From Pseudomonas sp. MYb185 (GTDB taxonomy: Bacteria; Pseudomonadota; Gammaproteobacteria; Pseudomonadales; Pseudomonadaceae): DNA of 64,000 nucleotides. The stretch covers positions 62,001-126,000 of the forward strand of contig NZ_PCQD01000007.1 in NCBI RefSeq assembly GCF_002979975.1, in the 5' to 3' direction. The notes beneath the pieces are model-generated. The model was not told the origin of the DNA. It worked only from the letters and a program-made list of their open reading frames with translations, and ran no database searches. Shown piece after piece: positions 9,109 through 18,925 of the stretch; position 1 is the stretch's first letter, and every line of letters starts with the position of its first letter. Position numbers and translations under genes: made by a program.

Positions 9109-9879
9109 TCAAAGGGCGGCTATCTTCAAGCTGTCACCTTCCAGAGATATCTGTACTGCCTCCTTCCATTGCTGCCGGCGCAGGTCCTCGGCGACCTTGT
9201 ACTGACCGGCCACCGAGACCAGTTCGGCCTCCAGTGACTGGCAGAAGATGCGCGCGCTGGTATCCCCGCGTACCCCTGCCAGCGCTCTGCCGCGCAGCGG
9301 GCCGTAGACATGGATATGACCATCGGCCAGCAGCTCCGACCCGGCGCTCACCGGCGCCAGTACGATAAGGTCGCCGCCGGGAGCGTATACCTGCTGCCCC
9401 GAACGTACCGGCTGGGTAATCACCCGGGTCGGCGTGGACTGGGCGGGCTGGGTCGGCTCAGCGGGCTTTTGCGCCGCGGCTGGTTGTTGGGCAACAGCTT
9501 GCGCTTCTGGTTCCGGAGCTTCCAGTACTTTCTCGCGGCCGCGGCCGGGCGGCAGCAATACCAGGCTGGCCTGCTGGGCCAGGGGGCGAAAATCCTCCGC
9601 GCCGCGCAGGGCCACCGGTAGCAGGCCGTGGTCCCGGCAGATACGCAGCAGGGCGATCAGGCCGGCGATATCCAGGTGATCATCGAGCTTTTCCAGGCTG
9701 ATCAGTACCGGCGTGTCCTGAAAGAAGTTCGGTGCCTGCTCGACTTTTTCCGCCAGTTGAATGGCAAAGCGTTCCGGTGCCTGGCGTACCAGTTCCACCA
9801 CGGTCATGGTCAGCATGCCGCCCTTCAGATGGAATACCGGGTCGTTATCGAGAAGGTCGAGGTTTGAGTCGGAAGTCAT
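9109..9879 (-). CDS. minC: Septum-site determining inhibitor MinC
   Basis: A 256-residue FtsZ polymerisation inhibitor. The N-terminal domain (about 1-105; PVFHLKGGMLTMTVVEL) binds FtsZ. A long Ala/Pro/Gln linker (about 120-150) follows, then the C-terminal beta-helix domain (QQVYAPGGDLIVLAPVSAGSELLADG), which binds MinD. The start at 9879 (MTSDSNLD) excludes a basic extension to 10014 that has no family support. It heads the minCDE operon; the gene is divergent from lpxL with 156 bp between them, where both promoters must lie. Confidence 0.94.
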   Translation of the reverse strand: MTSDSNLDLLDNDPVFHLKGGMLTMTVVELVRQAPERFAIQLAEKVEQAPNFFQDTPVLISLEKLDDHLDIAGLIALLRICRDHGLLPVALRGAEDFRPLAQQASLVLLPPGRGREKVLEAPEPEAQAVAQQPAAAQKPAEPTQPAQSTPTRVITQPVRSGQQVYAPGGDLIVLAPVSAGSELLADGHIHVYGPLRGRALAGVRGDTSARIFCQSLEAELVSVAGQYKVAEDLRRQQWKEAVQISLEGDSLKIAAL

Positions 9880-10035
9880 GATGGATCCATAGAGCGTTTG
9901 GTGGGCACACTTATATAGCCTGAAAAGAGCGACCGCAAGCCGAATCCGGAAAAGCACCGGGCGTGCGGTTTCCCCTCCGACCCGCTGCTTGGGTAGAATG
10001 GGCCTTTTCGTCATTCACCCTGTATGGTCCCGCTG

Positions 10036-10998
10036 ATGACTCGCCCCGGCTTCAAACCTGCATTGCTGCATCCCCGCTATTGGCTCATGTGGTTCGGGCT
10101 CGGCCTGCTGTGGCTGGTGGTGCTGTTGCCTTATCCGCTGTTGCTGCGCCTTGGTCGGTTGCTTGGCTGGGCAATGTACCTGGCAATGCGCGAGCGCCGC
10201 GAGATCGCCCGGATCAACCTGGAATTGTGTTTTCCGCAGTGGAGCGCTGCCAGGCGTGCAGCAGTATTGCGTGAGAACTTTGCCTCCAACGGCATCGCCC
10301 TGTTCGAAATGGCCATGGCCTGGTGGTGGCCGCCGCGGCGGCTGGCGAAGCTGGCACGGATCGAGGGGTTGGAACATCTGCAGCAGGCGGCTGCGGCAGG
10401 GCAGGGTGTGGTACTGATGTCGCTGCACTTCACCACCCTGGAAATCGGCGCCGCGCTGCTCGGTCAGCGGGTGACCATCGATGGCATGTACCGTGAGCAT
10501 CGCAATGCGGCATTCGACTATGTGCAGCGGCGGGGCCGTGAACGGCACAACGCCGACGCCATTGCGGTGGAGCGGGAGGATGTGCGCAGCATGCTCAAGT
10601 CGCTGCGCAAGGGCCGCGGCATCTGGTACGCCCCTGATCAGGACTATGGCCGCAAGGCCAGCGTGTTCGTACCGCTGTTCGGTGTTACCGCGGCGACCGT
10701 CACTGCCACCGCGACCTTCGCGCGACTGGGCAAGGCGCTGGTGGTGCCTTTTACCCAGACACGCCTGCCCGGTGCCCAGGGCTATCTGCTGACCGTGCAT
10801 CCGCCGCTGGAGAACTTCCCGATGGGTGACGAGGAGGCCGATGCCCTTCGCATCAACCAGTGGGTGGAGCAGCAGATCCTGCTGCAGCCGGAGCAATATA
10901 TGTGGGTGCACCGGCGCTTCAAGACCCGCCCTGAAGGCGAGCCCAGGTTCTATCCCAAGCGCCAGCGCAGGAAACGCAGGCGGCGGAGCGCTGACTGA
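10036..10998 (+). CDS. Lipid A biosynthesis acyltransferase (LpxL/HtrB family)
   Basis: A 320-residue inner-membrane late acyltransferase that adds a secondary acyl chain (lauroyl or 2-hydroxylauroyl in Pseudomonas) to Kdo2-lipid IVA. A single N-terminal membrane helix (about 16-34) precedes the catalytic H-x4-E motif, His131 to Glu136 in LHFTTLE. The start at 10036 (MTRPGFKPALLHPRYW) fits homologues; an ATG four codons earlier is possible. The C-terminus is strongly basic (KRQRRKRRRRSAD). Its stop overlaps the start of the patatin gene as TGATG, implying coupling. Confidence 0.92.
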   Translation: MTRPGFKPALLHPRYWLMWFGLGLLWLVVLLPYPLLLRLGRLLGWAMYLAMRERREIARINLELCFPQWSAARRAAVLRENFASNGIALFEMAMAWWWPPRRLAKLARIEGLEHLQQAAAAGQGVVLMSLHFTTLEIGAALLGQRVTIDGMYREHRNAAFDYVQRRGRERHNADAIAVEREDVRSMLKSLRKGRGIWYAPDQDYGRKASVFVPLFGVTAATVTATATFARLGKALVVPFTQTRLPGAQGYLLTVHPPLENFPMGDEEADALRINQWVEQQILLQPEQYMWVHRRFKTRPEGEPRFYPKRQRRKRRRRSAD

Positions 10999-12176
10999 TG
11001 GTCGAAGCCGGCCCCTGCAAGGATGATTGCCTGGCGTTGATATTGTCCGGCGGCGGTGCCCGCGCGGCGTATCAGGTCGGGGTGATGACGGCGCTTGCCG
11101 AGCTGACCCCACCCGGTACGCCGAATCCGTTTCCCATTATCTGCGGCACCTCGGCCGGAGCGATCAATGCCCTGGCGCTGGCGACCCACGCCGGTAATCT
11201 GCACCAGGCGGTCGACAGCATGCTGGAGGTCTGGTCGGAGTTTCGCAGCCACCATGTGATGCGTACCGACTGGCCGGGCCTGCTCGGGCAGGCCTGGCGC
11301 TGGAGCCGCACCAACCTGCTCGGTAGAACCAGCGAGCTGACCACCGCGATGCTGGACAATGGACCGTTGCGGGAGCTGCTGGAGTCGCGCATGCGCTTCG
11401 GCTGCATCGAGGAAGCCTTGCAGGCCGGGCAGCTGCGGGCCATTTCGGTCAGTGCCTTTGACTACCAGGCTTCGCAGTCGGTGTACTTCTACCAGGGGCG
11501 TGGGCGCATCACGCCGTGGCGCCGTCACCGCCGCATCGGTGTGCAGACGCGCCTGGGGCTGGATCATCTGATGGCCTCGACCGCCATCCCGCTGCTGTTT
11601 CCGCCGGTGCTGCTCAACCGCACCTGGTATGGTGACGGCGCGGTACGCCAGCAATCGCCGCTGAGCCCGGCCCTGCACCTGGGAGCGAACAAGGTGCTGG
11701 TGATCGGAGTGACGCACCATACATCCGAGATACCGGTCGCCGGCCAGCCTGGCCCGATACTGAAAACGCCACCACCGCCGAGCCTGGCGCAGTTGGGTGG
11801 GCACCTGTTGCACAGCACCTTCATCGACAGTCTGGAAAGCGATCTGGAACAGCTGGAGCGGATGAACCGGCTGGCAGCCTATCAGCCCTTCGCCATGCGT
11901 ACCGGCGCCAATGGCATCCGCCATGTGGATGTGCTGGTGATCTCGCCCAGCGAGCCGGTGGACAGGATCGCCGCCCGGCACCGGGACGCTCTGCCGGCAG
12001 GACTGAGGCTGTTCCTGCGGGGCAGCGGTGCCACCCGCTCCTCGGGCAGCGATCTGCTGAGCTACCTGCTGTTCGAGGCGGAATACTGCAACGAGCTGAT
12101 CGCCCTGGGGCGTCGTGACGCCCTGGCCCGCGCGGATGACCTGCGGCGTTTTCTGGATATTCCTGTCACGGCGTAA
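10998..12176 (+). CDS. Patatin-like phospholipase
   Basis: A 392-residue patatin-fold lipid hydrolase. The oxyanion loop SGGGARAAYQ (about 17-26), the nucleophile Ser52 in GTSAG and the catalytic Asp near 213 in YGDGAVRQ form the Ser-Asp dyad. No signal peptide is present, so it acts in the cytoplasm or at the inner face of the membrane. Coupling to the lipid A acyltransferase suggests a role in lipid turnover, but the substrate is not known. It converges on rapA with 14 bp between stops. Confidence 0.88.
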   Translation: MVEAGPCKDDCLALILSGGGARAAYQVGVMTALAELTPPGTPNPFPIICGTSAGAINALALATHAGNLHQAVDSMLEVWSEFRSHHVMRTDWPGLLGQAWRWSRTNLLGRTSELTTAMLDNGPLRELLESRMRFGCIEEALQAGQLRAISVSAFDYQASQSVYFYQGRGRITPWRRHRRIGVQTRLGLDHLMASTAIPLLFPPVLLNRTWYGDGAVRQQSPLSPALHLGANKVLVIGVTHHTSEIPVAGQPGPILKTPPPPSLAQLGGHLLHSTFIDSLESDLEQLERMNRLAAYQPFAMRTGANGIRHVDVLVISPSEPVDRIAARHRDALPAGLRLFLRGSGATRSSGSDLLSYLLFEAEYCNELIALGRRDALARADDLRRFLDIPVTA

Positions 12177-12190
12177 TGGGTGGGGCGCGG

Positions 12191-15037
12191 TTAGCCCACC
12201 ACCAGAATACGCAGCGCGTCCAGGCGGATCTTCGCCTGGCCCAGCACCTCGATGCCCTGGGTGCGCTGGCGTTCCAGCGCATCGATCTCGCTCTGGCGCA
12301 CCAGCGGGTTGACCTGCTGCAGGGCCTTCAACCGGTCGATCTCCTCGGCCATGTCACTGGTGAAGCGTTGCGAGGCCTGTGCGACCAGCTCGTCGTGCTG
12401 CACGTCGGCCAGTGCCTCGGCACGGTCGAGCAGGCGCTCGACGGTCTCGCGCTGGCTCTTGGCGACCTTGCTGGCCAGGTGCTTGGGCAGCCCGTCGATC
12501 TGCGCCTCCAGGGTTTCGAAGGCGACCTTGGCGGCCAGGTCGTTGCCATTGATGTCGAGCAGGCAGCGTACCGGGGTCGGCGGCAGATAGCGCTGCAGCT
12601 GCAGGTTGCGCGGGGCGATCGCCTCGCTGACGAACAGACACTCCAGCAGCATGGTGCCGGGCTTGAGTACCTTGTTCTTCAATAGCGCGACCGAGCTGTT
12701 GCCCATGCTGCTGGACAGTACCAGGTCCATGCCGCCCTGCAGCATGGGGTGCTCCCAGGTGATGAACTGCATGTCCTCGCGGGACAGTGCGGTGTCGCGA
12801 TCATAGGTGATGGTCACGCCTTCCTCGTCACCGAGCGGGAAGCCGGCGTCGAGCATGCGCTCGCCCGGGCGCAGCACCAGGGCGTTATCGGAATGATCCT
12901 CGCTGTCGACACCGAACACATCGAACAGGCGCTCCATATAGATAGGTAGCTGGAAATCATTATCCTGCGCGCTGATGGCATCGATCATGCGCTGGGCGTC
13001 GCCCGTCTGTCCGCGTGAATGCAGTTCCAGCAGGCGGTCGCGGCCCTCGTGCAGCTCGGCTTCCAGTTCGCTGCGGGACTGTTGCACCTGTTCGATGAGT
13101 TGCTGCCATGCCTCCGCCTGCGGATTATCCAGCTGCTGCAGCAAGGCCGAGCCATAGCGGTGCTGCAGCGCGTTACCGGTCGGGCAGGTGGCGCGGAAGG
13201 CATTCAGTGCCTGGTCGTACCATTGGAACAGCCGCTCCTGGGCGGACTCTTCCAGATAGGGTACGTGCAACTGGATGGTCTGCCGCTGACCGATACGGTC
13301 GAGGCGGCCGATACGCTGCTCCAGCAGGTCGGGATGCCCCGGCAGATCGAACATCACCAGGTGGTGGGCAAACTGGAAGTTGCGCCCTTCGCTGCCGATT
13401 TCCGAACAGATCATCACCTGGGCGCCGAACTCCTCGTCAGCGAAGAACGCAGCGGCCCGGTCGCGTTCGATGATGCTCATACCCTCATGGAATACGGTGG
13501 CCGGAATGCCGCTGCGGATGCGCAGCGCATCGTCCAGGTCCAGGGCGGTCTCGGCATGCGCGCAGATCACCAGTACCTTGCTGTGCTTGAGCATCTTCAG
13601 CGTGTCGATCAACCAGTCGACCCGCGGATCGTCCTGCCACCAGGCGGTTTCCGCCGGCTCGAACTCATCCTGCAGGCCGACTTCCGGGTACAGCGCGGCA
13701 CGGCCTTCCAGATCCTGATAGATCGGCGGGCAGGGCAGTGGGTAGGCATGCAACTGGCGCTCGGGGAAGCCGCTGATCACCGCGCGGGTATTGCGGTACA
13801 GCACCCGGCCGGTGCCATGGCGGTCCAGCAACTGGCGGATCAGGCTGCGGCGGGCATCATCTGCGGCGTTTTCGTCATCGGCCTGAAGGGCATCGAGCAA
13901 TGGCGCAGCGCTGTCGCCGAGCCATTGGCTGATGGCCTGGCGGTCGGCGTCAGCCAACTGCCGGGTATCCAGCAGATGCTGCACGGCCTCGGCCACGGGC
14001 TGGTAGCGCTCTGCCTCCTGGCGAAACGCCTGCAGATCATGGAAGCGGTCAGGGTCGAGCAGGCGCAGGCGGGCGAAATGGCTGGCCTGGCCCAGTTGTT
14101 CGGGTGTTGCGGTCAGCAGCAGCACGGCGGGGATCTGTCCGGCCAGTTGCTCGACCAGGGTGTATTCGGGGCTGGCACCCTCTTCATGCCAGACCAGGTG
14201 GTGGGCTTCGTCGACCACCAGCAGATCCCAGTCGCTGGCCTGCAACCAGTCGGCGGCCTTGGCATCTTCCAGCAGGAATTCCAGCGACACCAGGGCCAGT
14301 TGCTCTTCTTCGAAGGGGTTCTGCTCGGCGCCCTGGCAACGCTCGCTGTTGAACAGTGCAAAGCGCAGGTTGAAACGGCGCAGCATTTCCACCAGCCACT
14401 GATGCTGCAGGTTCTCCGGCACCACGATCAGCACGCGGCGCACGCGGCCGGTCTGCAACTGACGGTGGATGACCAGACCCGCCTCGATGGTCTTGCCCAG
14501 GCCGACCTCGTCGGCGAGCAGCACCCGGGGCGCCACCCGGTCGGCGACGTCCTGGGCGATATGCAATTGATGGGCAATCGGCTGGGTGCGTACCCCTGCC
14601 AGACCGAGCAGTGGTGAACGCTGGATGCGGCAATAATGACGCAGGCTTTCGTAGCGCAGGCCGAACCAGGGCAGGGGATCGACCTGGCTGGCGAACAGGC
14701 GGTCGCTGGCCAGGCGGAACTGGATGAAGTTGTCCAGCATGGTTTCGCTGAACTCGTCGCGGCTACCGTCTTCGCGCAGGCCACGGTAATGCAGCAGGCC
14801 ATCCTGCTCGCTGACGTCGCTGACCGTCAGGCTCCAGCCTTCATGGTGGCTGATGCTGTCGCCGGGGCTGAAGCGCACCCGGGTCAGCGGCGCCGTGCGG
14901 ATGGCGTAGTGCCGGGTCTCGCCACTGGCGGGAAACAACATGACGACCAGGCGACCATCCTGTGATAACACCGTACCCAATCCCAGTTCCGATTCGCTGT
15001 CACTGACCCAGCGTTGTCCCGGGGTAAATACTGTCAT
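12191..15037 (-). CDS. rapA: RNA polymerase-associated ATPase RapA (HepA)
   Basis: A 948-residue Swi2/Snf2-type ATPase that binds core RNA polymerase and helps it recycle after transcription. The N-terminal tandem Tudor-like domains begin with the family signature [16 protein letters not shown]; Walker A is [13 protein letters not shown] (Lys182) and the DEAH box is [10 protein letters not shown]. The C-terminal helicase lobe has [18 protein letters not shown] and [10 protein letters not shown]. The start at 15037 has AGGAG upstream and matches the family N-terminus; a frame to 15178 is open but unsupported. The 233 bp upstream to 15270 hold no clear gene and must carry its promoter. Confidence 0.95.
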   Translation of the reverse strand: MTVFTPGQRWVSDSESELGLGTVLSQDGRLVVMLFPASGETRHYAIRTAPLTRVRFSPGDSISHHEGWSLTVSDVSEQDGLLHYRGLREDGSRDEFSETMLDNFIQFRLASDRLFASQVDPLPWFGLRYESLRHYCRIQRSPLLGLAGVRTQPIAHQLHIAQDVADRVAPRVLLADEVGLGKTIEAGLVIHRQLQTGRVRRVLIVVPENLQHQWLVEMLRRFNLRFALFNSERCQGAEQNPFEEEQLALVSLEFLLEDAKAADWLQASDWDLLVVDEAHHLVWHEEGASPEYTLVEQLAGQIPAVLLLTATPEQLGQASHFARLRLLDPDRFHDLQAFRQEAERYQPVAEAVQHLLDTRQLADADRQAISQWLGDSAAPLLDALQADDENAADDARRSLIRQLLDRHGTGRVLYRNTRAVISGFPERQLHAYPLPCPPIYQDLEGRAALYPEVGLQDEFEPAETAWWQDDPRVDWLIDTLKMLKHSKVLVICAHAETALDLDDALRIRSGIPATVFHEGMSIIERDRAAAFFADEEFGAQVMICSEIGSEGRNFQFAHHLVMFDLPGHPDLLEQRIGRLDRIGQRQTIQLHVPYLEESAQERLFQWYDQALNAFRATCPTGNALQHRYGSALLQQLDNPQAEAWQQLIEQVQQSRSELEAELHEGRDRLLELHSRGQTGDAQRMIDAISAQDNDFQLPIYMERLFDVFGVDSEDHSDNALVLRPGERMLDAGFPLGDEEGVTITYDRDTALSREDMQFITWEHPMLQGGMDLVLSSSMGNSSVALLKNKVLKPGTMLLECLFVSEAIAPRNLQLQRYLPPTPVRCLLDINGNDLAAKVAFETLEAQIDGLPKHLASKVAKSQRETVERLLDRAEALADVQHDELVAQASQRFTSDMAEEIDRLKALQQVNPLVRQSEIDALERQRTQGIEVLGQAKIRLDALRILVVG

Positions 15038-15270
15038 GTTCCACTCCTGCCCGTGCGTAAAGGGCGCTATGGTAACCGATACGGGTGTGCTCACAAACCG
15101 TTGATGCTGCGCTTTCGAGTACGCGGCAGAAAGTGCCTTGACTGACTGCGGATAGCCCGATTTTGTGATGGCGATCACGACATGATTAGTAAAAAAGGCC
15201 TGTTGACGGCCGATACCATCAGTACCAAGCTGATTATGTTGGCATCGATTGATCGACCACAGGTGTTCCC

Positions 15271-15549
15271 ATGCTCATTCCCGGTTTACCGCCGGCAGGC
15301 GCCCAGCAGGAAGTGTTCAAGCCGGATCGACAGGTCAGGACCACGGCTGCCGAAGGGCTGGCCCACGATCCGCTGTCCGAATTGCCGGTCGAGGAGCAAG
15401 CCTCGGCGCAGTACCATGGCCAGCACTCCGGGGGCGAGCAGTCCCCGCCACAGGACACCGAAGCAGCAGCGGCAGAAGTGACTGCGGAGGCGCCCGCGGG
15501 CTCGCCGGAGCTGCCGCGCAAGGGGTTGCTGGTTGATATCAGGGCCTGA
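15271..15549 (+). CDS. Small hypothetical protein, low complexity
   Basis: A 92-residue protein rich in Ala, Glu, Gln and Pro, with no recognised domain: [18 protein letters not shown] at the start, then a probably disordered middle, ending [12 protein letters not shown]. The ribosome site is weak (AGGTG). It lies in a run of three tiny rightward genes upstream of the ThDP enzyme and behind the divergent rapA. It could be a real disordered protein or a chance frame in GC-rich DNA. Confidence 0.45.
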   Translation: MLIPGLPPAGAQQEVFKPDRQVRTTAAEGLAHDPLSELPVEEQASAQYHGQHSGGEQSPPQDTEAAAAEVTAEAPAGSPELPRKGLLVDIRA

Positions 15550-15614
15550 GGTGGTTGCGAGGCAAGGGCAACAGACCCTAGACTGGCAACCGTCTTGAGT
15601 CTGGGGGTATCTGC

Positions 15615-15797
15615 GTGTCCGAGCCATCCGAATCTGCCGCGGTTATCGATCTTGCCGAAGCGCGACGCGAGCGGCTGCACGATATCCACGAAGCCCGCCT
15701 GGCCAAAGTGCGTGACGCCTTCGAGAAAGCCTTTCCCCTGCCTGCGGCTCCCGCTGCCAAAAAACGCTCGAAGAAGAAAAAGCCGAAAAAGCGCTGA
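15615..15797 (+). CDS. Small Lys-rich C-terminal tail protein
   Basis: A 60-residue protein starting at GTG (15615) with a GGGGGT-type ribosome site. The N-terminal part is a charged helix (DLAEARRERLHDIHEARLAKVRDAFEKAF), and the last 13 residues are almost all Lys/Arg (KKRSKKKKPKKR). Such a tail suggests binding to nucleic acid or the ribosome, but no function is known to me. It is the second of three small consecutive genes. Confidence 0.6.
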   Translation: MSEPSESAAVIDLAEARRERLHDIHEARLAKVRDAFEKAFPLPAAPAAKKRSKKKKPKKR

Positions 15798-15883
15798 AAA
15801 CTTCTGCTTAATTGATCCTGGTCAATTACCCGGATAAAGCCAATGGGTATTCTGCAGTCATACACGGATGCGGAGATGCCCAG

Positions 15884-16006
15884 ATGTTTATTGATGACGC
15901 TGTGATTGCCGGTTTACTGACAGTCGGCCTGATGGTGGTTTTCCTGGCTGGGGTGGGCGTATTCATCTACAAGGACGCACAGAAAACCCGCAACCGGAAT
16001 TCCTGA
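15884..16006 (+). CDS. 40-residue single-pass membrane protein
   Basis: MFIDDAVIAGLLTVGLMVVF begins this 40-residue protein, which has one hydrophobic helix (about 5-28) and a basic tail KDAQKTRNRNS. GGAG lies seven bases before the ATG. It resembles the DUF3149-like tiny membrane proteins of gammaproteobacteria in size and layout; that match is from memory. A strong terminator follows at 16046. Confidence 0.6.
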   Translation: MFIDDAVIAGLLTVGLMVVFLAGVGVFIYKDAQKTRNRNS

Positions 16007-16045
16007 ATTTCTCGATTTTTAACGTGCATGGCTCGCAAGGCCTTC

Positions 16046-16076
16046 AGCGGTTGCTCTCGGGTAACCGCTTTTTTTT
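16046..16076 (+). terminator. Rho-independent terminator
   Basis: AGCGGTT/AACCGCT stem with a ten-base loop followed by TTTTTTTT, 39 bases after the small membrane gene. Confidence 0.85.
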
Positions 16077-16279
16077 ATTTCTTTCCCTCCCGAATTTTCC
16101 GTACCGCCTGTAGCAGGCAGCCATGCTGTGCCTGCGCCCGGCTCGGCCATGTCGAGCTCCCGAAAGTCTAAACCAATGAATCCTGCTCCGGTCACAATCT
16201 TGACAGCCAGTGCACCACGGCGTTGAGCCGCAGCAACCCTGCGCTGGCGACAGAACACCCACGCCAAGCGAGGTTTCCC

Positions 16280-18073
16280 ATGGCTATGACTGTGAGTGAG
16301 TACATTGTCGACCGTCTCTATGAATGGGGCATACGGCGTATCTATGGTTATCCCGGTGACGGCATCAACGGGGTCTTCGGCGCGCTCAATCGTGCCGATG
16401 GCAAGATTCGCTTCATCCAGGCCCGGCACGAGGAAATGGCGGCCTTCATGGCCTCGGCGGAGTCCAAGTTCAGCGGCGGCCTGGGGGTGTGCATCGCTAC
16501 CTCCGGCCCGGGCGCCTCGCACTTGTTGACCGGGCTGTATGATGCCCGGCTGGATCACATGCCCCTGCTGGCCATCACCGGCCAGCAGGCCCGTACTGCA
16601 CTGGGTGGCCATTATCAGCAGGAACTCGATCTGACCTCGATGTTCAAGGATGTCGCCGGCTCCTTCGTGCAGCAGGCCAGCGCGCCGGCCCAGGTGCGCC
16701 ATCTGATCGACCGGGCGATCCGTACCGCCTATGGTGAGCGCCGGGTGGCGGTGATCATCCTGCCCAACGATCTGCAGGAGGAAGAGTACCAGGAGCCGCC
16801 CCGTGCCCATGGCACCGTGCATTCCGGGATGGGGTACAGCCGCCCCCGGGTCGTTCCCCATGAAGAGGATCTGGAGCTGGCGGCTGAGGTGCTCAATGCC
16901 GGGAACAAGGTAGGCATTCTGGTCGGTGCCGGTGCCCTGGGGGCGACCGATGAGGTGATCCAGGTCGCGGAAAGGCTCGGCGCCGGGGTGGCCAAGGCGC
17001 TGCTCGGCAAGGCGGCGTTGCCCGACGATCTGCCCTGGGTGACCGGCAGCATCGGTCTGTTGGGCACCGAGCCCAGCTACAAGCTGATGACCGAGTGCGA
17101 TACCCTGCTGATGATCGGCTCGGGCTTTCCCTATTCCGAATTTCTTCCCGAGGAAGGGCAGGCCCGGGGTGTGCAGATCGATATCAAGGCGGACATGCTC
17201 GGCCTGCGCTATCCGATGGAGGTGAACCTGCAGGGCGACTCGGCGCAGACCCTGCGTCTGCTATTGCCGCTATTGAAGGAAAAGACCGACCGTAGCTGGC
17301 GCCAGGACATAGAAAGCTGGCGTGCCGACTGGGACAAGGCGCTGGAAAAACGTGCCATGGTCTCGGCCAATCCGATCAATCCCCAGCGCGTCGCCTTCGA
17401 ACTCTCACCGCGTCTGCCTGATCGCTGCATCATCACCTGCGACTCGGGCTCCTGCGCCAACTGGTATGCCCGCGACCTGAAGATCCGCCGCGACATGATG
17501 TGTTCGCTGTCCGGTGGTCTGGCTTCGATGGGGGCAGCGGTGCCCTACGCCATCGCGGCGAAGTTCTGCCATCCGGAGCGTCCGGTCATCGCTCTGGTCG
17601 GTGATGGCGCCATGCAGATGAACAACATGGCGGAACTGATCACCGTCGCCAAGTATTGGCAGGAATGGGAGAACCCGCGCTGGATCTGTGCGGTATTCAA
17701 CAACGAGGATCTCAACCAGGTCACCTGGGAGCAGCGGGTGATGGAGGGTGACCCGAAGTTCGAAGCCTCGCAGAACATTCCCAATGTGCCTTACCACAAG
17801 TTTGCCGAGCTGATCGGCCTCAAGGGGATCTACGTCGATAGCGAGGACGCCGTGGCCGGCGCCTGGGAGCAGGCACTGGCCAGTGATCGGCCGGTATTGA
17901 TCGAGTTCAAGACCGACCCGGACGTACCGCCGCTGCCGCCGCACATCAAGCTGGAACAGGCCAGGGCCTTCGCCTCGACCCTGCTGCAGGGCGACCCGGA
18001 CCAGATGGGCATCATCAAGCAGACGGCCAAGCAGGTGCTGAGTCGTATCCTGCCGACCAGCGGGGACAAGTGA
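16280..18073 (+). CDS. Thiamine diphosphate-dependent enzyme, pyruvate oxidase/acetolactate synthase family
   Basis: A 597-residue ThDP enzyme with the three usual domains: Pyr domain (1-about 180) with the catalytic glutamate in RHEEMAAFMASAESK (Glu51), a central FAD/regulatory-type domain, and a PP domain with the ThDP-Mg motif GDGAMQMNN followed by the second metal-binding Asn. It is closest in style to PoxB, the quinone-linked pyruvate dehydrogenase, but lacks an obvious PoxB membrane-binding C-terminal helix. The start at 16280 (MAMTVSEYIVDRL) fits the family; the frame upstream is open but unlike it. It stands alone; the true substrate is uncertain. Confidence 0.85.
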   Translation: MAMTVSEYIVDRLYEWGIRRIYGYPGDGINGVFGALNRADGKIRFIQARHEEMAAFMASAESKFSGGLGVCIATSGPGASHLLTGLYDARLDHMPLLAITGQQARTALGGHYQQELDLTSMFKDVAGSFVQQASAPAQVRHLIDRAIRTAYGERRVAVIILPNDLQEEEYQEPPRAHGTVHSGMGYSRPRVVPHEEDLELAAEVLNAGNKVGILVGAGALGATDEVIQVAERLGAGVAKALLGKAALPDDLPWVTGSIGLLGTEPSYKLMTECDTLLMIGSGFPYSEFLPEEGQARGVQIDIKADMLGLRYPMEVNLQGDSAQTLRLLLPLLKEKTDRSWRQDIESWRADWDKALEKRAMVSANPINPQRVAFELSPRLPDRCIITCDSGSCANWYARDLKIRRDMMCSLSGGLASMGAAVPYAIAAKFCHPERPVIALVGDGAMQMNNMAELITVAKYWQEWENPRWICAVFNNEDLNQVTWEQRVMEGDPKFEASQNIPNVPYHKFAELIGLKGIYVDSEDAVAGAWEQALASDRPVLIEFKTDPDVPPLPPHIKLEQARAFASTLLQGDPDQMGIIKQTAKQVLSRILPTSGDK

Positions 18074-18145
18074 CCCCGGGTCTGCGGGTGCAGGAAGCTG
18101 CAACAGGGCTTAGACTTGCCCCACCCTGACCACCGGTTTCGTCTC

Positions 18146-18787
18146 ATGCCTGATTCATCCATCCCGTCCCGCTGCAGCTCTGTGCGACCGCGTTGCGCCC
18201 TGTGCCAGCGCCCGCCAGGGCATTGCCTGTGTCATCTGCTGCCGAGTATCGCCAGCCATACGCAGGTACTGGTGGTGCAGCACCCGGATGAGCGGAAACA
18301 TGCCCTCAATACCGCCCGGTTGCTGGTGGGTGGGCTGCTCCAGGCCGAACTGCTGGTCGCCGAGCGATTGCCCGCATCCTGGTGCGCCCGGCTGGCCGAT
18401 CCGGAGTGGCGCACCGAACTGCTGTTCCCCGGTCAGGATGTGCCGGTGGTCCAGGCCCCCGGGGAGGATCTGCGCCCCCGCCGCCTGGTACTGCTCGACG
18501 GCACCTGGCGCAAGGCGCGCAAGCTGCTGTATCTCAACCCGGTACTGCAGGGGTTGCCACAGGTGTCGTTGCCCGCTGGGCTGAGTAGTCGTTACCGGTT
18601 GCGCAAGGCGCCCATGGCAGAGGGACTGTCCACCATCGAGGCGGGCATGCATGCGCTGCAGGTCATCGAGCCACAGACCGACTTCAGCGCCTTGCTGCGG
18701 CCCTTCGATGCGCTGATCGAGGGGCAGATCCAGGCCATGGGGCAGGCGGTATATCAGCGCAATCACGCAGGACCACGCCCGCGCTGA
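18146..18787 (+). CDS. DTW-domain tRNA aminocarboxypropyltransferase (TapT-like)
   Basis: A 213-residue protein with the N-terminal cysteine cluster CALCQRPPGHCLC and the DTW motif in LLDGTWRKARKLLYLNP. TapT/YfiP proteins of this family transfer the aminocarboxypropyl group of SAM to U47 of tRNA (acp3U). The start ATG at 18146 lacks a good ribosome site; TTG at 18116 is an alternative. It is a single rightward gene between the ThDP enzyme and the SDR gene. Confidence 0.85.
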   Translation: MPDSSIPSRCSSVRPRCALCQRPPGHCLCHLLPSIASHTQVLVVQHPDERKHALNTARLLVGGLLQAELLVAERLPASWCARLADPEWRTELLFPGQDVPVVQAPGEDLRPRRLVLLDGTWRKARKLLYLNPVLQGLPQVSLPAGLSSRYRLRKAPMAEGLSTIEAGMHALQVIEPQTDFSALLRPFDALIEGQIQAMGQAVYQRNHAGPRPR

Positions 18788-18925
18788 GTTGTCCCCATTC
18801 GTAACAGTGATTTTGGTGTTTTCCGCTCCTCGCCGATTCCCGGGCCCGCTAGACTGGGCGATATGAGGATTTTGATACAAAAACAAAAAGTGACTCGATC
18901 CGACGGCGTGGTGACTGGAGGCGGT

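Noticed and set aside
10953-10990. Possible frameshift at the basic 3' end of the lipid A acyltransferase
   Set aside because: The Lys/Arg-rich tail is in frame with the normal stop and overlaps the patatin start as expected.
13019-14617. 532-codon open frame opposite rapA
   Set aside because: Shadow of RapA; composition is that of reverse-complemented coding sequence and no domain is recognisable.
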